DNA of 64,000 bases from NCBI GenBank assembly GCA_964523795.1, contig CAZGAO010000005.1, positions 39,153 to 103,152 of the forward strand, written 5' to 3'. Below, piece by piece: positions 43,201 through 51,176 of this stretch. The translations under genes were made by a program, and so were the position numbers. Under the pieces are notes generated by a model. It worked only from the letters and a program-made list of their open reading frames with translations, was not told where the DNA came from and ran no database searches. Numbering within the stretch: the first letter of the stretch is position 1; each line of letters begins with the position of its first letter. The stretch comes from SABY01 sp964523795 (GTDB taxonomy: Bacteria; Bacteroidota; Bacteroidia; Bacteroidales; 4484-276).

Positions 43201-43671
43201 GTCCAGCCACAGCGTGCCCGTTCCTACCGGCGATTGGCTTTCGGAGATTATTTGGTTGAGGCTGACATTGTATTGCAGGTATTGATAATAATCGTGCATG
43301 GGCGACTGCACATAATAAAAGGTGTCGCCCGAAAAGTGCGATATGCGATGTGAAGCCTGATAATTGAGTATCGAATCCACCCGCGATGAGTCGGTGATAA
43401 AGGTATTGCATTTGTAATCCCACTCGCCGCAGCCCATGTTGGTATTGCCGGGCACCGACACCAGGCCATCCTTGCAGCGCATGTTGTAGGCCATGATAAT
43501 TTTCTCGTAGCTCTGTCCGGCATCATCCGGGAAATAAATCATGGTATCCCGTCCGTTGGGACTATTTGTTTGAGAATAGTTGATGGTAGGAATTACAAGC
43601 GTATCGCCAATGTTTTGCGCAAGGGCAAAAAATGGAATAAGCAGGCCGATAAAAAGTAAGATGCGTTTCAT
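40222..43671 (-). CDS. Secreted PNGase F-like protein with LamG-like insert and T9SS sorting domain
   Basis: The start at 43671 gives 1149 residues with a clean signal peptide (MKRILLFIGLLIPFFALAQ). Early residues contain MGCGEWDYKC, resembling the N-terminal part of peptide-N-glycosidase F. Residues of about 290-480 look like a LamG/concanavalin-type domain (SLWCYGSTDFL, WNHWAFTKNAGTG, IDELRIWNVELDE). The PNGase F-like pattern then resumes (FVTPYGIYLDLGMEGKTWLFDLTDYAP, WYIVGTPPRDV, GGTWIFDRAGWCPGDP). The end is a type A sorting domain (VSVYPNPATDWISI, GVYFLQLQYNGHKILRKIVKQ). It would be exported by the T9SS and attached by PorU. It probably removes N-glycans or binds glycoproteins; catalytic residues were not confirmed. 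Confidence 0.75.
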   Translation of the reverse strand: MKRILLFIGLLIPFFALAQNIGDTLVIPTINYSQTNSPNGRDTMIYFPDDAGQSYEKIIMAYNMRCKDGLVSVPGNTNMGCGEWDYKCNTFITDSSRVDSILNYQASHRISHFSGDTFYYVQSPMHDYYQYLQYNVSLNQIISESQSPVGTGTLWLDGVLPADHISGKSQYLFTQAELIQAGAVAGNLDGIIMKVESSGTASFLRLKIKQTSATALDNSAPELEGFTEVYFADFNFSAGDNRIQFYNSFAWDGTSNILVEFSFTNPDSASPIMVQGGDIGESYGLQAVDGTHIINDEGYTQIPAASLSSISSEITVSLWCYGSTDFLPANTSIIHGNNSSNQRSLNVHLPWSNSGVYFDCGYEGSYDRIDKVATPAEIAGQWNHWAFTKNAGTGEMKIYLNGQLWQSGSGKTRLIEIEDLVLGGAQNTANFYYGKIDELRIWNVELDEAAIAAWMNVSLDESHPNYDHLVAYYKFDEGSGTAPADSSLFGETAEMHDYVIWEKESGDDLSRNFVSTSLRPNLTFLQGDYDLTISDNLVNVAKEKMAKAVTQYEIIPRYGTMLDDSINAVSSEYLWEAGYEFTYNPEGLAIDSNLIAPTGFAVITELNYYKRYPAKYEIMSFVTPYGIYLDLGMEGKTWLFDLTDYAPVLKGWKRLLVELGGQRQEDMDIQFWYIVGTPPRDVIDINQLWRASSSNYTNLMNDRAFEPRTLTMNPEALSYKVRSVVTGHGQQGEFSQRWHSLNIDEGTPEFEWKVWTECSTVPIYPQGGTWIFDRAGWCPGDPSDLYEWDITEFVSPGQSHTIDYDLTYASGEANYQVNNQLVSYGAPNFALDAAITSIVQANADNAAFARFNPACSNPVVVIQNTGSSILSSLDFEYFVEGGQVLTYSWSGSLGFLESEEVELDIPGYDFWVGSSNTFNVNISNANGQTDEYEYNNHYKSKFTTVDIYDDSETLTIECKTNNQGYQTSYALTDLDGNVIFEMSGLENATIYTNEVSLPLGCYQLRIDDSGDNGLYFWYTPNYGTGYFRVKDSDGNILYDFEPEFGRFAIYEFGIVDITGTAEWLEDPNIVSVYPNPATDWISIAIRGMENHEIDALLFDASQAVVYEAQFCVEDNDFTKSIPIEGLSAGVYFLQLQYNGHKILRKIVKQ

Positions 43672-43737
43672 AAGAAAGTGTTTTAATAGATAAAATAGTT
43701 TTGCAAAAAAATTACGATCATTCACATTTCCCATTGC

Positions 43738-44460
43738 TTAGAAAACCATGGCTTTCGTGTCGGTGTATTTTTCCTCGGTGTAGATTTTTGCGTTTCGGAA
43801 AAGGCTAAAGTTTAAGGAAATGTAAAAGACATTGGCGTTCAAAAATTCATAAGGTTTCACAACGGTTCCATCGCTAAGTTTTTCGGTGAAATCCTTGTTG
43901 TGGAAATTGGTGAGGTAGTATTTAAATTTGAGATTGGCTCCTCGCGGAAACTGGATCCCGGCAAGAAAAGTATGATAGATGGCCGGTACGCGGGAGCTAA
44001 ACCATACATTGAACTTATCGGTTTTACGCTCATTTTCAAAAGTTTTTTCCTTGTAATTGAAGGGAAATTCGATTTCGTAGCCTCCGTAAACAAAAATCTT
44101 ATCCAGCCGTCCAAGTTTAAATCCCACGGGAATACCAGCGGTATAATTTCTAAACTTTTTCTTTACGGTGTTGGTGGTACCCGGAGCGGTATAATTATCA
44201 TAAATAAAACCCACATTACGAATGTTGATGCCGGTAAAGAATCCCAGATTATTATTTACATCATAGTTGCCCAGGTTTTGAAAGTTGAACACTGGCGACC
44301 ACCGGAGGATATTCCCGCTCTCGGAGCCACCATCATCAATCGCGGCAAACGAAAAAATCATCTCACCCCCCGAGGTGGTATAAAATTTATCGGCTTGCGC
44401 AAAGGCACCGGCACTCATCAGCAAACCGGCTATCAAAAGTAAGCAGTACTTTGTTCTCAT
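43738..44460 (-). CDS. Outer-membrane beta-barrel protein, unknown function
   Basis: This 240-residue protein begins with a signal peptide (MRTKYCLLLIAGLLMSAGAFAQ). It has alternating strands: GEMIFSFAAID, NLGFFTGINIRNVGF, GIPVGFKLGRLDKIFVYGGYEIEFPF seen here as VYGGYEIEFPF, and a terminal strand VFYISLNFSLF followed by a short tail. This fits an 8-10-stranded barrel (DUF-type porin family). It lies between the PNGase F-like gene and a DUF4421-like gene on the same strand, with gaps of 66 and 23 bases, so the three may form an operon. Confidence 0.65.
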   Translation of the reverse strand: MRTKYCLLLIAGLLMSAGAFAQADKFYTTSGGEMIFSFAAIDDGGSESGNILRWSPVFNFQNLGNYDVNNNLGFFTGINIRNVGFIYDNYTAPGTTNTVKKKFRNYTAGIPVGFKLGRLDKIFVYGGYEIEFPFNYKEKTFENERKTDKFNVWFSSRVPAIYHTFLAGIQFPRGANLKFKYYLTNFHNKDFTEKLSDGTVVKPYEFLNANVFYISLNFSLFRNAKIYTEEKYTDTKAMVF

Positions 44461-44483
44461 AATTTATCAATTTTAGTTCGTTT

Positions 44484-45533
44484 TTAAAACAGCTTGGGCA
44501 AAGGTATGTCCGATTGAAGCTGAAATCTTCGGGCGACCACAAAACTAACAAATCCATATTGAATACGCACAAGAAAATTTTCGTTGGTGGGCTTGTTCAA
44601 ACTAACGAAGTTGGCTCCGGTAAAACCGACAAACCAACGCTTGTAATTGTAGCCACCGGCAATTTTGAAGGCGGCATTGGAAGCAATGTTTAGGTTGTAA
44701 TGATTTTTATCCTCACTACGATAAGCACTAAAATTGTTGCTCAATCCGGCATCGAGCGAAAGCGACAAAAAAAACCTTTGGCGAATCACCAGGGTGTAGG
44801 CATAGCCAAAACGGGCACTGGTTGAGAGGCCGCTAAGTTGCTGAATGCTATCATCGGCAAAGGCTTCGGGATAGATCAAATTGCTCACCACCAGCGATGA
44901 ATCGCCCCACACGCGATGATAGTTCAAACCAAGACCCAGGATTAGCGAACCCGCACTTCTGCGCTGACTTTCGGTTTGCGAAAACGAGGAGATGTACGAG
45001 AATTTTTTGGGATTAAAAACATGGGTATAATTGGCTCCCACGCTTCGTACTGCAATATCGGGGCGGATAAGATAGGTGTCGCCATCGGGCCAGTTGGCAA
45101 TCATGCCCGCCGAATTGCTGAGGTAAAAACCCTTGTAATGCTGATAAAAAATATCGAAGACTCCTTTTCTAAACAGGAGATTGGTTTGAAAGTCGAAGGC
45201 TCTGCTTTGGCCCAGGTCAAGATCTTTTTCCGGGTTCGCAAGTTTAAAAGAAAAGCCAAAGCCTATCCATTTGTAATTGAAGGCCAGGCCTATCGAGCTG
45301 TTGCCGTTGGGTTCGTATTGCAGCTCGTAATCATCTTCATCGTCTTCGATGCCGAGCTTGAGGTATTTGTTTTTGGCAATTGCCTTGATGGTAAGAGCCT
45401 TAGGATAGCTTTGAATATAATTGGTATCGATGGGCGAATCGAAAATTCGGGTGATATTTTGCGCAGGCAAGGTGGTGGTAAAAAACACCAACGCAAGGAT
45501 AAGCAGGAAGAATAATCCGATTTTTCGTTTCAT
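44484..45533 (-). CDS. DUF4421-like outer-membrane protein
   Basis: The start at 45533 gives 349 residues with a signal peptide (MKRKIGLFFLLILALVFFTTT). The mature part matches the DUF4421 pattern: DTNYIQSYPKALTIKAIAKNKYLKL (beginning DTNYIQSYPKALTIK), YEPNGNSSIGLAFNYKWIGFGFSF, FDIFYQHYKGFYLSN and a C-terminal barrel. It is a probable outer-membrane barrel found mainly in Bacteroidota, of unknown function. It precedes the two genes downstream on the same strand with short spacing. Confidence 0.75.
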   Translation of the reverse strand: MKRKIGLFFLLILALVFFTTTLPAQNITRIFDSPIDTNYIQSYPKALTIKAIAKNKYLKLGIEDDEDDYELQYEPNGNSSIGLAFNYKWIGFGFSFKLANPEKDLDLGQSRAFDFQTNLLFRKGVFDIFYQHYKGFYLSNSAGMIANWPDGDTYLIRPDIAVRSVGANYTHVFNPKKFSYISSFSQTESQRRSAGSLILGLGLNYHRVWGDSSLVVSNLIYPEAFADDSIQQLSGLSTSARFGYAYTLVIRQRFFLSLSLDAGLSNNFSAYRSEDKNHYNLNIASNAAFKIAGGYNYKRWFVGFTGANFVSLNKPTNENFLVRIQYGFVSFVVARRFQLQSDIPLPKLF

Positions 45534-45608
45534 AATCAATGCTAACAACGAAAAAATCAAATTTTTGTGCAATGTCGGCGTGAAAAAAAATCAGAAAAAG
45601 GAGAGCAT

Positions 45609-46274
45609 TTAAAGCATCGATTTTAAATCGGTGTTGATGGATTTTACGCTTAGCATAATGCAAATGATCAAGGTACCAAAGGCAACCAGCCCCAGCAAGA
45701 GATAATCTTCGGAGAAGAGACAAAAATTAAAGAAGCCCTGGAAGAAAATGGCAGCCCCAAGTCCGGTGAGTGAATCGATAAAGGCTGGCTTCCTGAATTT
45801 CCCCATCCCAATAAAAAAGCCCAGAATAATACCGGTAAACAGATTGGCAAAAGGGATGCTGTAAAGCACCGTGGACAGTTGTCCGGTGTAATCCCATTCG
45901 TAAAAAAAGAAAATTCCGGCCAGCGAGGCATAGCCCATCGAGATCATCACGCTGTACAAAATCCCATCGAAGGGCTTGGTAATGGCTTCGTTGGTGATGA
46001 TTTTATAACGAAGAAAGAGAAATTTGAAAAACTCGGCCAAAAACCCCACTACACCAAAGGCGAAGAATAAAATGCGCCGGATGCTGGTGGCGTGTTCCAA
46101 CCAATTGTGGCGGATATAGTAAAACGCCACGATCATGGGTATCGCAGCCAACAAGCCAAAGAAAAAGGAAGCTAAAAACAAATTCCACGATTTTTTTTCC
46201 ATACCTCCATAAGCAAGTATGAGCAGCACCAGGGCTATAACAGGTGCAATAAACAAGGGTATGAAATGGTTCAC
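45609..46274 (-). CDS. PrsW-like integral membrane protein, probably degenerate
   Basis: The 221-residue protein has about seven membrane helices. Parts resemble PrsW-family intramembrane metalloproteases: VGFLAEFFKFLFLRY in place of the EExxK motif, PFDGILYSVMISMGYASLAG for the second block, and PFANLFTGIILGFFIGM where PrsW has a His (PGHAL..). Both the first Glu of EExxK and the metal-binding His are therefore changed. It may be a non-catalytic relative. PrsW cleaves anti-sigma factors in other bacteria, but no sigma or anti-sigma genes are adjacent. Confidence 0.55.
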   Translation of the reverse strand: MNHFIPLFIAPVIALVLLILAYGGMEKKSWNLFLASFFFGLLAAIPMIVAFYYIRHNWLEHATSIRRILFFAFGVVGFLAEFFKFLFLRYKIITNEAITKPFDGILYSVMISMGYASLAGIFFFYEWDYTGQLSTVLYSIPFANLFTGIILGFFIGMGKFRKPAFIDSLTGLGAAIFFQGFFNFCLFSEDYLLLGLVAFGTLIICIMLSVKSINTDLKSML

Positions 46275-46322
46275 AATGTCTTAGCTTTAGATTTATAAAA
46301 TATTTAATACAAAGAAATAGTA

Positions 46323-46330
46323 TAATTTTG
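46323..46330 (+). promoter_or_regulatory. -7 promoter box for rsgA
   Basis: TAATTTTG lies 19 bases before the TTG start of rsgA, which leaves a very short leader. No clear -33 element. Confidence 0.45.
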
Positions 46331-46349
46331 ACGCAAAAATATTAAAATT

Positions 46350-47288
46350 TTGGAAGGCATCGTCATTAAATCTACCGGCAGTTGGTATTTGGTAAAAACC
46401 ACGGATGGGCAAAGCCTGCAATGCAAAATCAAAGGGAAGTTCAGGCTTAAAGGGATAAAAACCACCAATCCGGTGGCCGTGGGCGACAAGGTAGAAATCG
46501 ACATTCTTGCCGACAAAAGCATGGGCGTTATCCGAAGCATAGCTCCCCGCCACAATCATATCATCCGCAAATCCACCAACTTATCCAAGGTATCGCACAT
46601 CATAGCCGCCAACATCGACCTGGCACTTTTGATTGTTACCCTCAAGCAGCCGCGCATCACCCCCGGTTTTATCGACCGCTTCCTGGTTAACGCCGAGGCC
46701 TACCACATTAACGCGGCCATCGTTTTCAACAAGACCGATATTCATAATCAGGAAGATCATAAAAGAGTAATCGAACTTTGCGAAATATACGAAAACGCAG
46801 GCTACCCAACTTTTAAAGTTTCGGCCTTAACCGGCGATCAGATTTCTACGGTACGCGAGGCCATCCGTGATAAGGTAAATCTTTTTTCGGGGCCTTCGGG
46901 TGTGGGCAAGTCGGCACTGGTAAACGCCATCGAGCCAGGCCTGAAACTTAAAACCGGGAATATCTCCAACTACAACGACAAGGGAAAACACACCACCACC
47001 TTCCCCGAAATGCACACGCTGAGCTTTGGTGGCTTTGTTATCGATACCCCGGGCATTAAGGAGTTTGGGCTGGTAGAGTTTCGCAAATATGAAATTGCCG
47101 AGCGTTTTCCCGAATTCAGAACCTTTATGCACGAATGCCGTTTTAACAATTGCACCCACATCCACGAGCCGGGCTGCGCCGTAAAAGAAGCCCTGGAAGC
47201 GGGGAAAATCCCGGTATCGCGTTACAATAGCTACTTGCGCATTATCAACGACGAAATTCTGGACAAGGAAAAGTGGGAATGGGAATAA
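46350..47288 (+). CDS. rsgA: Small ribosomal subunit biogenesis GTPase RsgA
   Basis: The 312 residues begin with an OB-fold (residues 1-65). A circularly permuted GTPase follows, with FNKTDI (G4) before GPSGVGKSALVN (G1) and DTPGIKEFG (G3). The Zn-binding tail contains CRFNNCTHIHEPGC. RsgA matures the 30S subunit and its GTPase is stimulated by the ribosome. The start codon is TTG at 46350, chosen because the frame begins with the expected EGIVIKSTGSWYLVK and no ATG is available until well into the OB-fold. Length is normal. Confidence 0.92.
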   Translation: MEGIVIKSTGSWYLVKTTDGQSLQCKIKGKFRLKGIKTTNPVAVGDKVEIDILADKSMGVIRSIAPRHNHIIRKSTNLSKVSHIIAANIDLALLIVTLKQPRITPGFIDRFLVNAEAYHINAAIVFNKTDIHNQEDHKRVIELCEIYENAGYPTFKVSALTGDQISTVREAIRDKVNLFSGPSGVGKSALVNAIEPGLKLKTGNISNYNDKGKHTTTFPEMHTLSFGGFVIDTPGIKEFGLVEFRKYEIAERFPEFRTFMHECRFNNCTHIHEPGCAVKEALEAGKIPVSRYNSYLRIINDEILDKEKWEWE

Positions 47289-47349
47289 GTAATATGTGCT
47301 TATGTATCGCGTTTAAAATGTTTTGCAAATTGATTAAACCACCAAAATT

Positions 47350-48015
47350 ATGACAGCCATTGAAATCATCAGCGATGCGATAATCCCGTTAAGGCCTGGC
47401 GACAAGGTTTCTACCGCCCTCAAAATGATGGATGAAAACCGGGTAAGCCATTTGCCTGTGCTTGCAGATGGCAAATATTTGGGACTCATTTCGTATGATA
47501 CGCTGATGGTATGTGAAGATGAAAACCAAACGATGGCCAATTTCAAACATGAGCTTCAGCATATTTCGGCACATGAGTCTGCTCATTTTTTTGATGCGCT
47601 ACAGGGCATATCCTTGAACAAGATAAGCCTAATGCCAGTGCTCGATGATGCCAATCATTACCTGGGAGCCATTACCGGTGAGGATATCTTGCAGTCTGCC
47701 GCTGAGCTGCTCTCGCTCGAAAACCCGGGAGGGATTATTATTTTGGAACTTGCGCAAAACAACTTCTCGCTGGCCGAAATTGCCCGGCTGGTCGAATCGA
47801 ACGATGCAAAAATTCTGAGTGCCGGGGTGCGTTCCCTTCCCGGCTCTCCCACCCTGCAAGTAACGCTTAAGCTCAACAAAATAAATTTAGAACCCATTAT
47901 TCAAACCCTTCGGCGTTTCGATTACGAAATACATTCCTACTTTGGTAAAAACGAAAAAGACGAAGCCCTCTTGCAGGAGCGTTACGATGCCCTGATGATG
48001 TATTTAAAAATGTAA
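47350..48015 (+). CDS. CBS-domain protein with ACT-like C-terminus
   Basis: The 221-residue protein has two CBS motifs: residues 1-55 (ISDAIIPLRPGDKVSTALKMM, VSHLPVLADGKYLGLIS) and about 75-120 (LMPVLDDANHYLGAITGEDIL). A segment like an ACT domain follows at about 125-195 (GGIIILELAQNNFSLAEIARLVES). CBS pairs bind adenine nucleotides and act as energy sensors; the ACT-like part may bind a small ligand. In this phylum such a gene regularly precedes nadK. Function is regulatory but not defined. It resembles AcuB-like proteins. Confidence 0.8.
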   Translation: MTAIEIISDAIIPLRPGDKVSTALKMMDENRVSHLPVLADGKYLGLISYDTLMVCEDENQTMANFKHELQHISAHESAHFFDALQGISLNKISLMPVLDDANHYLGAITGEDILQSAAELLSLENPGGIIILELAQNNFSLAEIARLVESNDAKILSAGVRSLPGSPTLQVTLKLNKINLEPIIQTLRRFDYEIHSYFGKNEKDEALLQERYDALMMYLKM

Positions 48016-48037
48016 TCGCTAATCTCATTATTTCTTG

Positions 48038-48045
48038 TATTTTTG
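48038..48045 (+). promoter_or_regulatory. -7 promoter box before the Omp85-like gene
   Basis: TATTTTTG lies 26 bases before the ATG at 48071. No convincing -33 element. Confidence 0.4.
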
Positions 48046-48070
48046 ATTTTTTTGCTATCCCAATTCCTTG

Positions 48071-49534
48071 ATGAAACTAAGCCTGCTACTCATTTTTTTC
48101 TTACTCTGCGCATCTGCCTTCGGCCAACAGCAAGCCCGGGTCTTGTCCAATTCGCCCAACGATAGCATCCTTCTCCACGCCAACATCATCGACAACCGCT
48201 CCCATGTAATTATCGATACCATCATCCTGAGCGGAAACAAGATCACCAGAAGAAGCATTATCCTACGCGAACTTACTTTTGAATGCCAGGATATTATTGC
48301 CACCGACAACCTGGCTTCGCAATTATCGCGTTCGCGTGATAACCTGCTCAACACCTCGCTTTTCAACTTTGTAACCATGCAGGACTCGATTGTTTCCAAC
48401 ACGGATTATACCCACATCGCCCTGCACATTCATTTTATCGAGCGTTGGTACTTGTGGCCTATCCCCATTTTCGAGATCTCCGATCGCAACTTCAATGCCT
48501 GGTGGGAAGACAAAGACCTCAACCGCATTTCGTATGGTTTGCTGCTGGTTAGGGACAACATGCGCGGAAGGATGGAACGCCTGAATATGCTCCTGCGTTT
48601 TGGCTGGGACGAAACCTATCAGATAAGCTACAACATCCCCTACATCAACAAAAAACAAACCTTCGGAGCAGGACTGGGTATGGGGTTTTCGCAAAATCAT
48701 GAGGTGGCTTACACTACCGTGGATAACCATCAGGAGAGCTACCGAAGCGAAGATGAATATGTTCACAGGCATTTCTATTCGTTTTTAAAATTGAACCACC
48801 GCCCCTCGCTCTATGAAAATCACAACTTGCAATTGGGCTACAATTATTACGTTTTTGGCGACACCCTGCTCAAGCTCAACCCCGATTATTCGTTTGATGG
48901 CGAAACTGTAAATGAGTATATGTCGTTGCAATACAGCTACAGCTCCGATCATCGCGACTCGAAAGTTTATCCGCTCAGGGGCGATTATCTATCGGGAACA
49001 ATTTCAAAAAATGGTTTTAATGTTTTAAAAAACGGAGATATCTCGATGATGGAACTCATGGCTTCGTACCGAAAATACTGGACACTGGGCAAGCAATTCT
49101 ATTTTAGTACCGACTGGAATGGAAAAATCTCCACCTCGCGCAATCAGCCCTACTTTTATCAAAGGGGCTTGGGCTACGGACGTGAGTTTGTGCGCGGCTA
49201 CGAATTGTATGTTATCGATGGGCAAAGCCATATCATTGGCAAAAACACCCTGAAATACAACGTGGTGCCAACACGCGTAAAGAATCTGCCTTTTATCCCA
49301 TCCGAAAAATTCAGCAAATTGCACTATGCCTTTTACCTTAACTGGTATGTGGACGTAGCCTATGTGGATGATTTTAAGCACGCCGAGGGCAACGGGCTGG
49401 CCAACCAAATGCTGTGGGGAACAGGCCTGGGTATAGATTTGGTTACCTATTACGACATGGTTTTTCGAGTCGATTTTTCGGTGAACAACCTGGGCGAATT
49501 TGGCGTATATTTTCATGTAGCCAACACCTTGTAA
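48071..49534 (+). CDS. Omp85-like outer-membrane protein with one POTRA-like domain
   Basis: I use the ATG at 48071, preceded in frame by a TTG at 48068; this gives 487 residues with a signal peptide (MKLSLLLIFFLLCASAFG). Residues of about 45-120 resemble a single POTRA domain (VIIDTIILSGNKITRRSII, LRELTFECQD). The remainder is a beta-barrel of the BamA/TamA type, with YSSDHRDSKVYPLRGDYLSG and a final strand VFRVDFSVNNLGEFGVYFHVANTL beginning VFRVDFSVNNLG. Such small Omp85 relatives are common in Bacteroidota. It is distinct from the full BamA at 52.8 kb. Role uncertain: possibly phospholipid or protein transport. Confidence 0.75.
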   Translation: MKLSLLLIFFLLCASAFGQQQARVLSNSPNDSILLHANIIDNRSHVIIDTIILSGNKITRRSIILRELTFECQDIIATDNLASQLSRSRDNLLNTSLFNFVTMQDSIVSNTDYTHIALHIHFIERWYLWPIPIFEISDRNFNAWWEDKDLNRISYGLLLVRDNMRGRMERLNMLLRFGWDETYQISYNIPYINKKQTFGAGLGMGFSQNHEVAYTTVDNHQESYRSEDEYVHRHFYSFLKLNHRPSLYENHNLQLGYNYYVFGDTLLKLNPDYSFDGETVNEYMSLQYSYSSDHRDSKVYPLRGDYLSGTISKNGFNVLKNGDISMMELMASYRKYWTLGKQFYFSTDWNGKISTSRNQPYFYQRGLGYGREFVRGYELYVIDGQSHIIGKNTLKYNVVPTRVKNLPFIPSEKFSKLHYAFYLNWYVDVAYVDDFKHAEGNGLANQMLWGTGLGIDLVTYYDMVFRVDFSVNNLGEFGVYFHVANTL

Positions 49535-49584
49535 CAGGATTTTGTATTTATTTGTAGATTAAAGATTTTCAATAATAAAATATT

Positions 49585-50463
49585 ATGAGAATAGGGATAT
49601 TCGGAAAATCGCTTTCGGTGGATGGTGCGATTTACCTGCAGCAGTTTTTCGATAAGCTGAAAAATGTAAATTGCTCGCTGATAATTTTCGAGCCTTATCT
49701 TGAGCAAATCAAAAACAAGGTAGCCATCCACTGCCTAACGAATACTTTCAATTCGCATGAGGAGCTTCGCGATAAGGCCGACCTGCTTTTTTCGATTGGT
49801 GGCGATGGCACCATGCTCGACACCATTGCTTATGTGCGCGATTCGGGGATACCCATTTTGGGCGTAAACCTGGGTCGTTTGGGTTTTTTATCCAGCATTT
49901 CGCGCGATGAAATTCTGCCCGCCATCGACCATGTCATTTCGGGAAACTACCAACTGGAACAGCGTACCCTGCTCAAGCTTACCAGTCCTGCCGGGCTTTT
50001 TGGCGAGCTTAATTATGCCCTCAACGAGCTTTCGATTACCAAAACCGACACCAACTCGCTGGCCGTTGTTGGCGTTTATGTTAACGACCGTTTCCTGAAC
50101 ACCTACTGGGCCGATGGGCTTATTGTGGCCACACCCACCGGATCTACTGCTTACTCGCTCAGTTGCTACGGCCCCATCATCACACCCGGCTCCGAAAACT
50201 TTGTCATCACTCCCATCGCCAGCCACAACCTTACCGTGCGCCCCATTGTTATCCCCGACAATCAGGAGATACGCCTAAAAGTGGGCGGGCGCAACGCCTT
50301 TTATCAACTGGGCCTGGATTCGCGCTACCAAACGATTAGCAATACCGTTGAACTTACCATTCAACGCGCCGATTTTAAAGTAAACCTGATACAGCTTCCA
50401 CAAAAGGATTTCTTCAGCACCATCCGCGAAAAACTGCTTTGGGGCAAGGATCAAAGGAATTAG
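49585..50463 (+). CDS. nadK: NAD kinase
   Basis: The 292 residues include SIGGDGTMLDT with the ATP-binding GGDG motif, GVNLGRLGFL, YWADGLIVATPTGSTAYSLS and the C-terminal LTIQR region. NadK makes NADP+ from NAD+ and ATP in the cytoplasm. It follows the Omp85-like gene by 50 bases and begins the conserved order nadK - (lipoprotein) - porG - uppS - bamA. Length and motifs are complete. Confidence 0.93.
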   Translation: MRIGIFGKSLSVDGAIYLQQFFDKLKNVNCSLIIFEPYLEQIKNKVAIHCLTNTFNSHEELRDKADLLFSIGGDGTMLDTIAYVRDSGIPILGVNLGRLGFLSSISRDEILPAIDHVISGNYQLEQRTLLKLTSPAGLFGELNYALNELSITKTDTNSLAVVGVYVNDRFLNTYWADGLIVATPTGSTAYSLSCYGPIITPGSENFVITPIASHNLTVRPIVIPDNQEIRLKVGGRNAFYQLGLDSRYQTISNTVELTIQRADFKVNLIQLPQKDFFSTIREKLLWGKDQRN

Positions 50464-50533
50464 AGCTACTTAGTGGGGTTACATACTAAAAACTAACTGC
50501 ATGAGTTTATGGTAGGAATTCTGAATGACTATT

Positions 50534-51169
50534 ATGATAAATCGCAAATCAGGCTTTCTAATTATACTCATGCTTTTGCTTATCGCGTTAGCCTGTCAAA
50601 AAATACGGGAAGATAAACTGGGGCCACAAATAAAGCTGCTCGGTCGAAACCCGGACACCCTGCTTTTGGGATGCGCCTACGTGGATTCGGGTGCTGAAGT
50701 TTTTGATGACTACAGTGGGGCTTCTTATTCTGTTGAAGATCTGACCATTGACACCTTAGGCACTTATTATCTCGAATACCTTGCAATCGATTTGGATAGC
50801 AATCGCACTTATGCATACCGCACGATAGTGGTGGCATCCCCTGACCCCGAATTTTTTATCGACACCTATGCTGTTAGCGATACTTCAAGAATTCCTGTTA
50901 CAAAAGAATATTACCAAGCCACTATCAGTAGGACAAGCGAAAATCCGAATGTTTTCAAAATAGCCAATTTCAATAATTTGGGAGAAGCCAGTGAGATGCT
51001 TATCCAACCTGATTCCACTGGAGCATTTGATGTTGATTACGAAAATGCAGACACCTCATATTCAGGCAGCGGTTATGTTAAGTGTGATTACTCAGGATTG
51101 TTTTTGGAATATGATGAAAGCGCAGATAATTTTTACATGGAGCACAAAGCGCACTACCAAAAAAAATAG
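50534..51169 (+). CDS. Lipoprotein with a bacterial Ig-like (DUF5011-type) domain
   Basis: Start at 50534 (Met4 of the longer frame) gives 211 residues with a lipoprotein signal peptide (MINRKSGFLIILMLLLIALAC, Cys21). Residues of about 35-105 form an Ig-like domain of DUF5011 type: GPQIKLLGRNPDTLLLGCAYVDSGAEVFDDYSG (first part GPQIKLLGRNPDTLL) and LGTYYLEYLAIDLDSNRTYAYRTIVV. The rest is beta-rich. It would be exposed on the outer membrane or periplasm. Its stop is eight bases before the porG start, so it is probably co-transcribed with porG. Confidence 0.75.
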   Translation: MINRKSGFLIILMLLLIALACQKIREDKLGPQIKLLGRNPDTLLLGCAYVDSGAEVFDDYSGASYSVEDLTIDTLGTYYLEYLAIDLDSNRTYAYRTIVVASPDPEFFIDTYAVSDTSRIPVTKEYYQATISRTSENPNVFKIANFNNLGEASEMLIQPDSTGAFDVDYENADTSYSGSGYVKCDYSGLFLEYDESADNFYMEHKAHYQKK

Positions 51170-51176
51170 ACCTCTG

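Noticed and set aside
50991..51176. Upstream start that would make PorG 327 residues
   Set aside because: The first 62 codons overlap the lipoprotein gene in another frame, while the ATG at 51177 begins a normal signal peptide.
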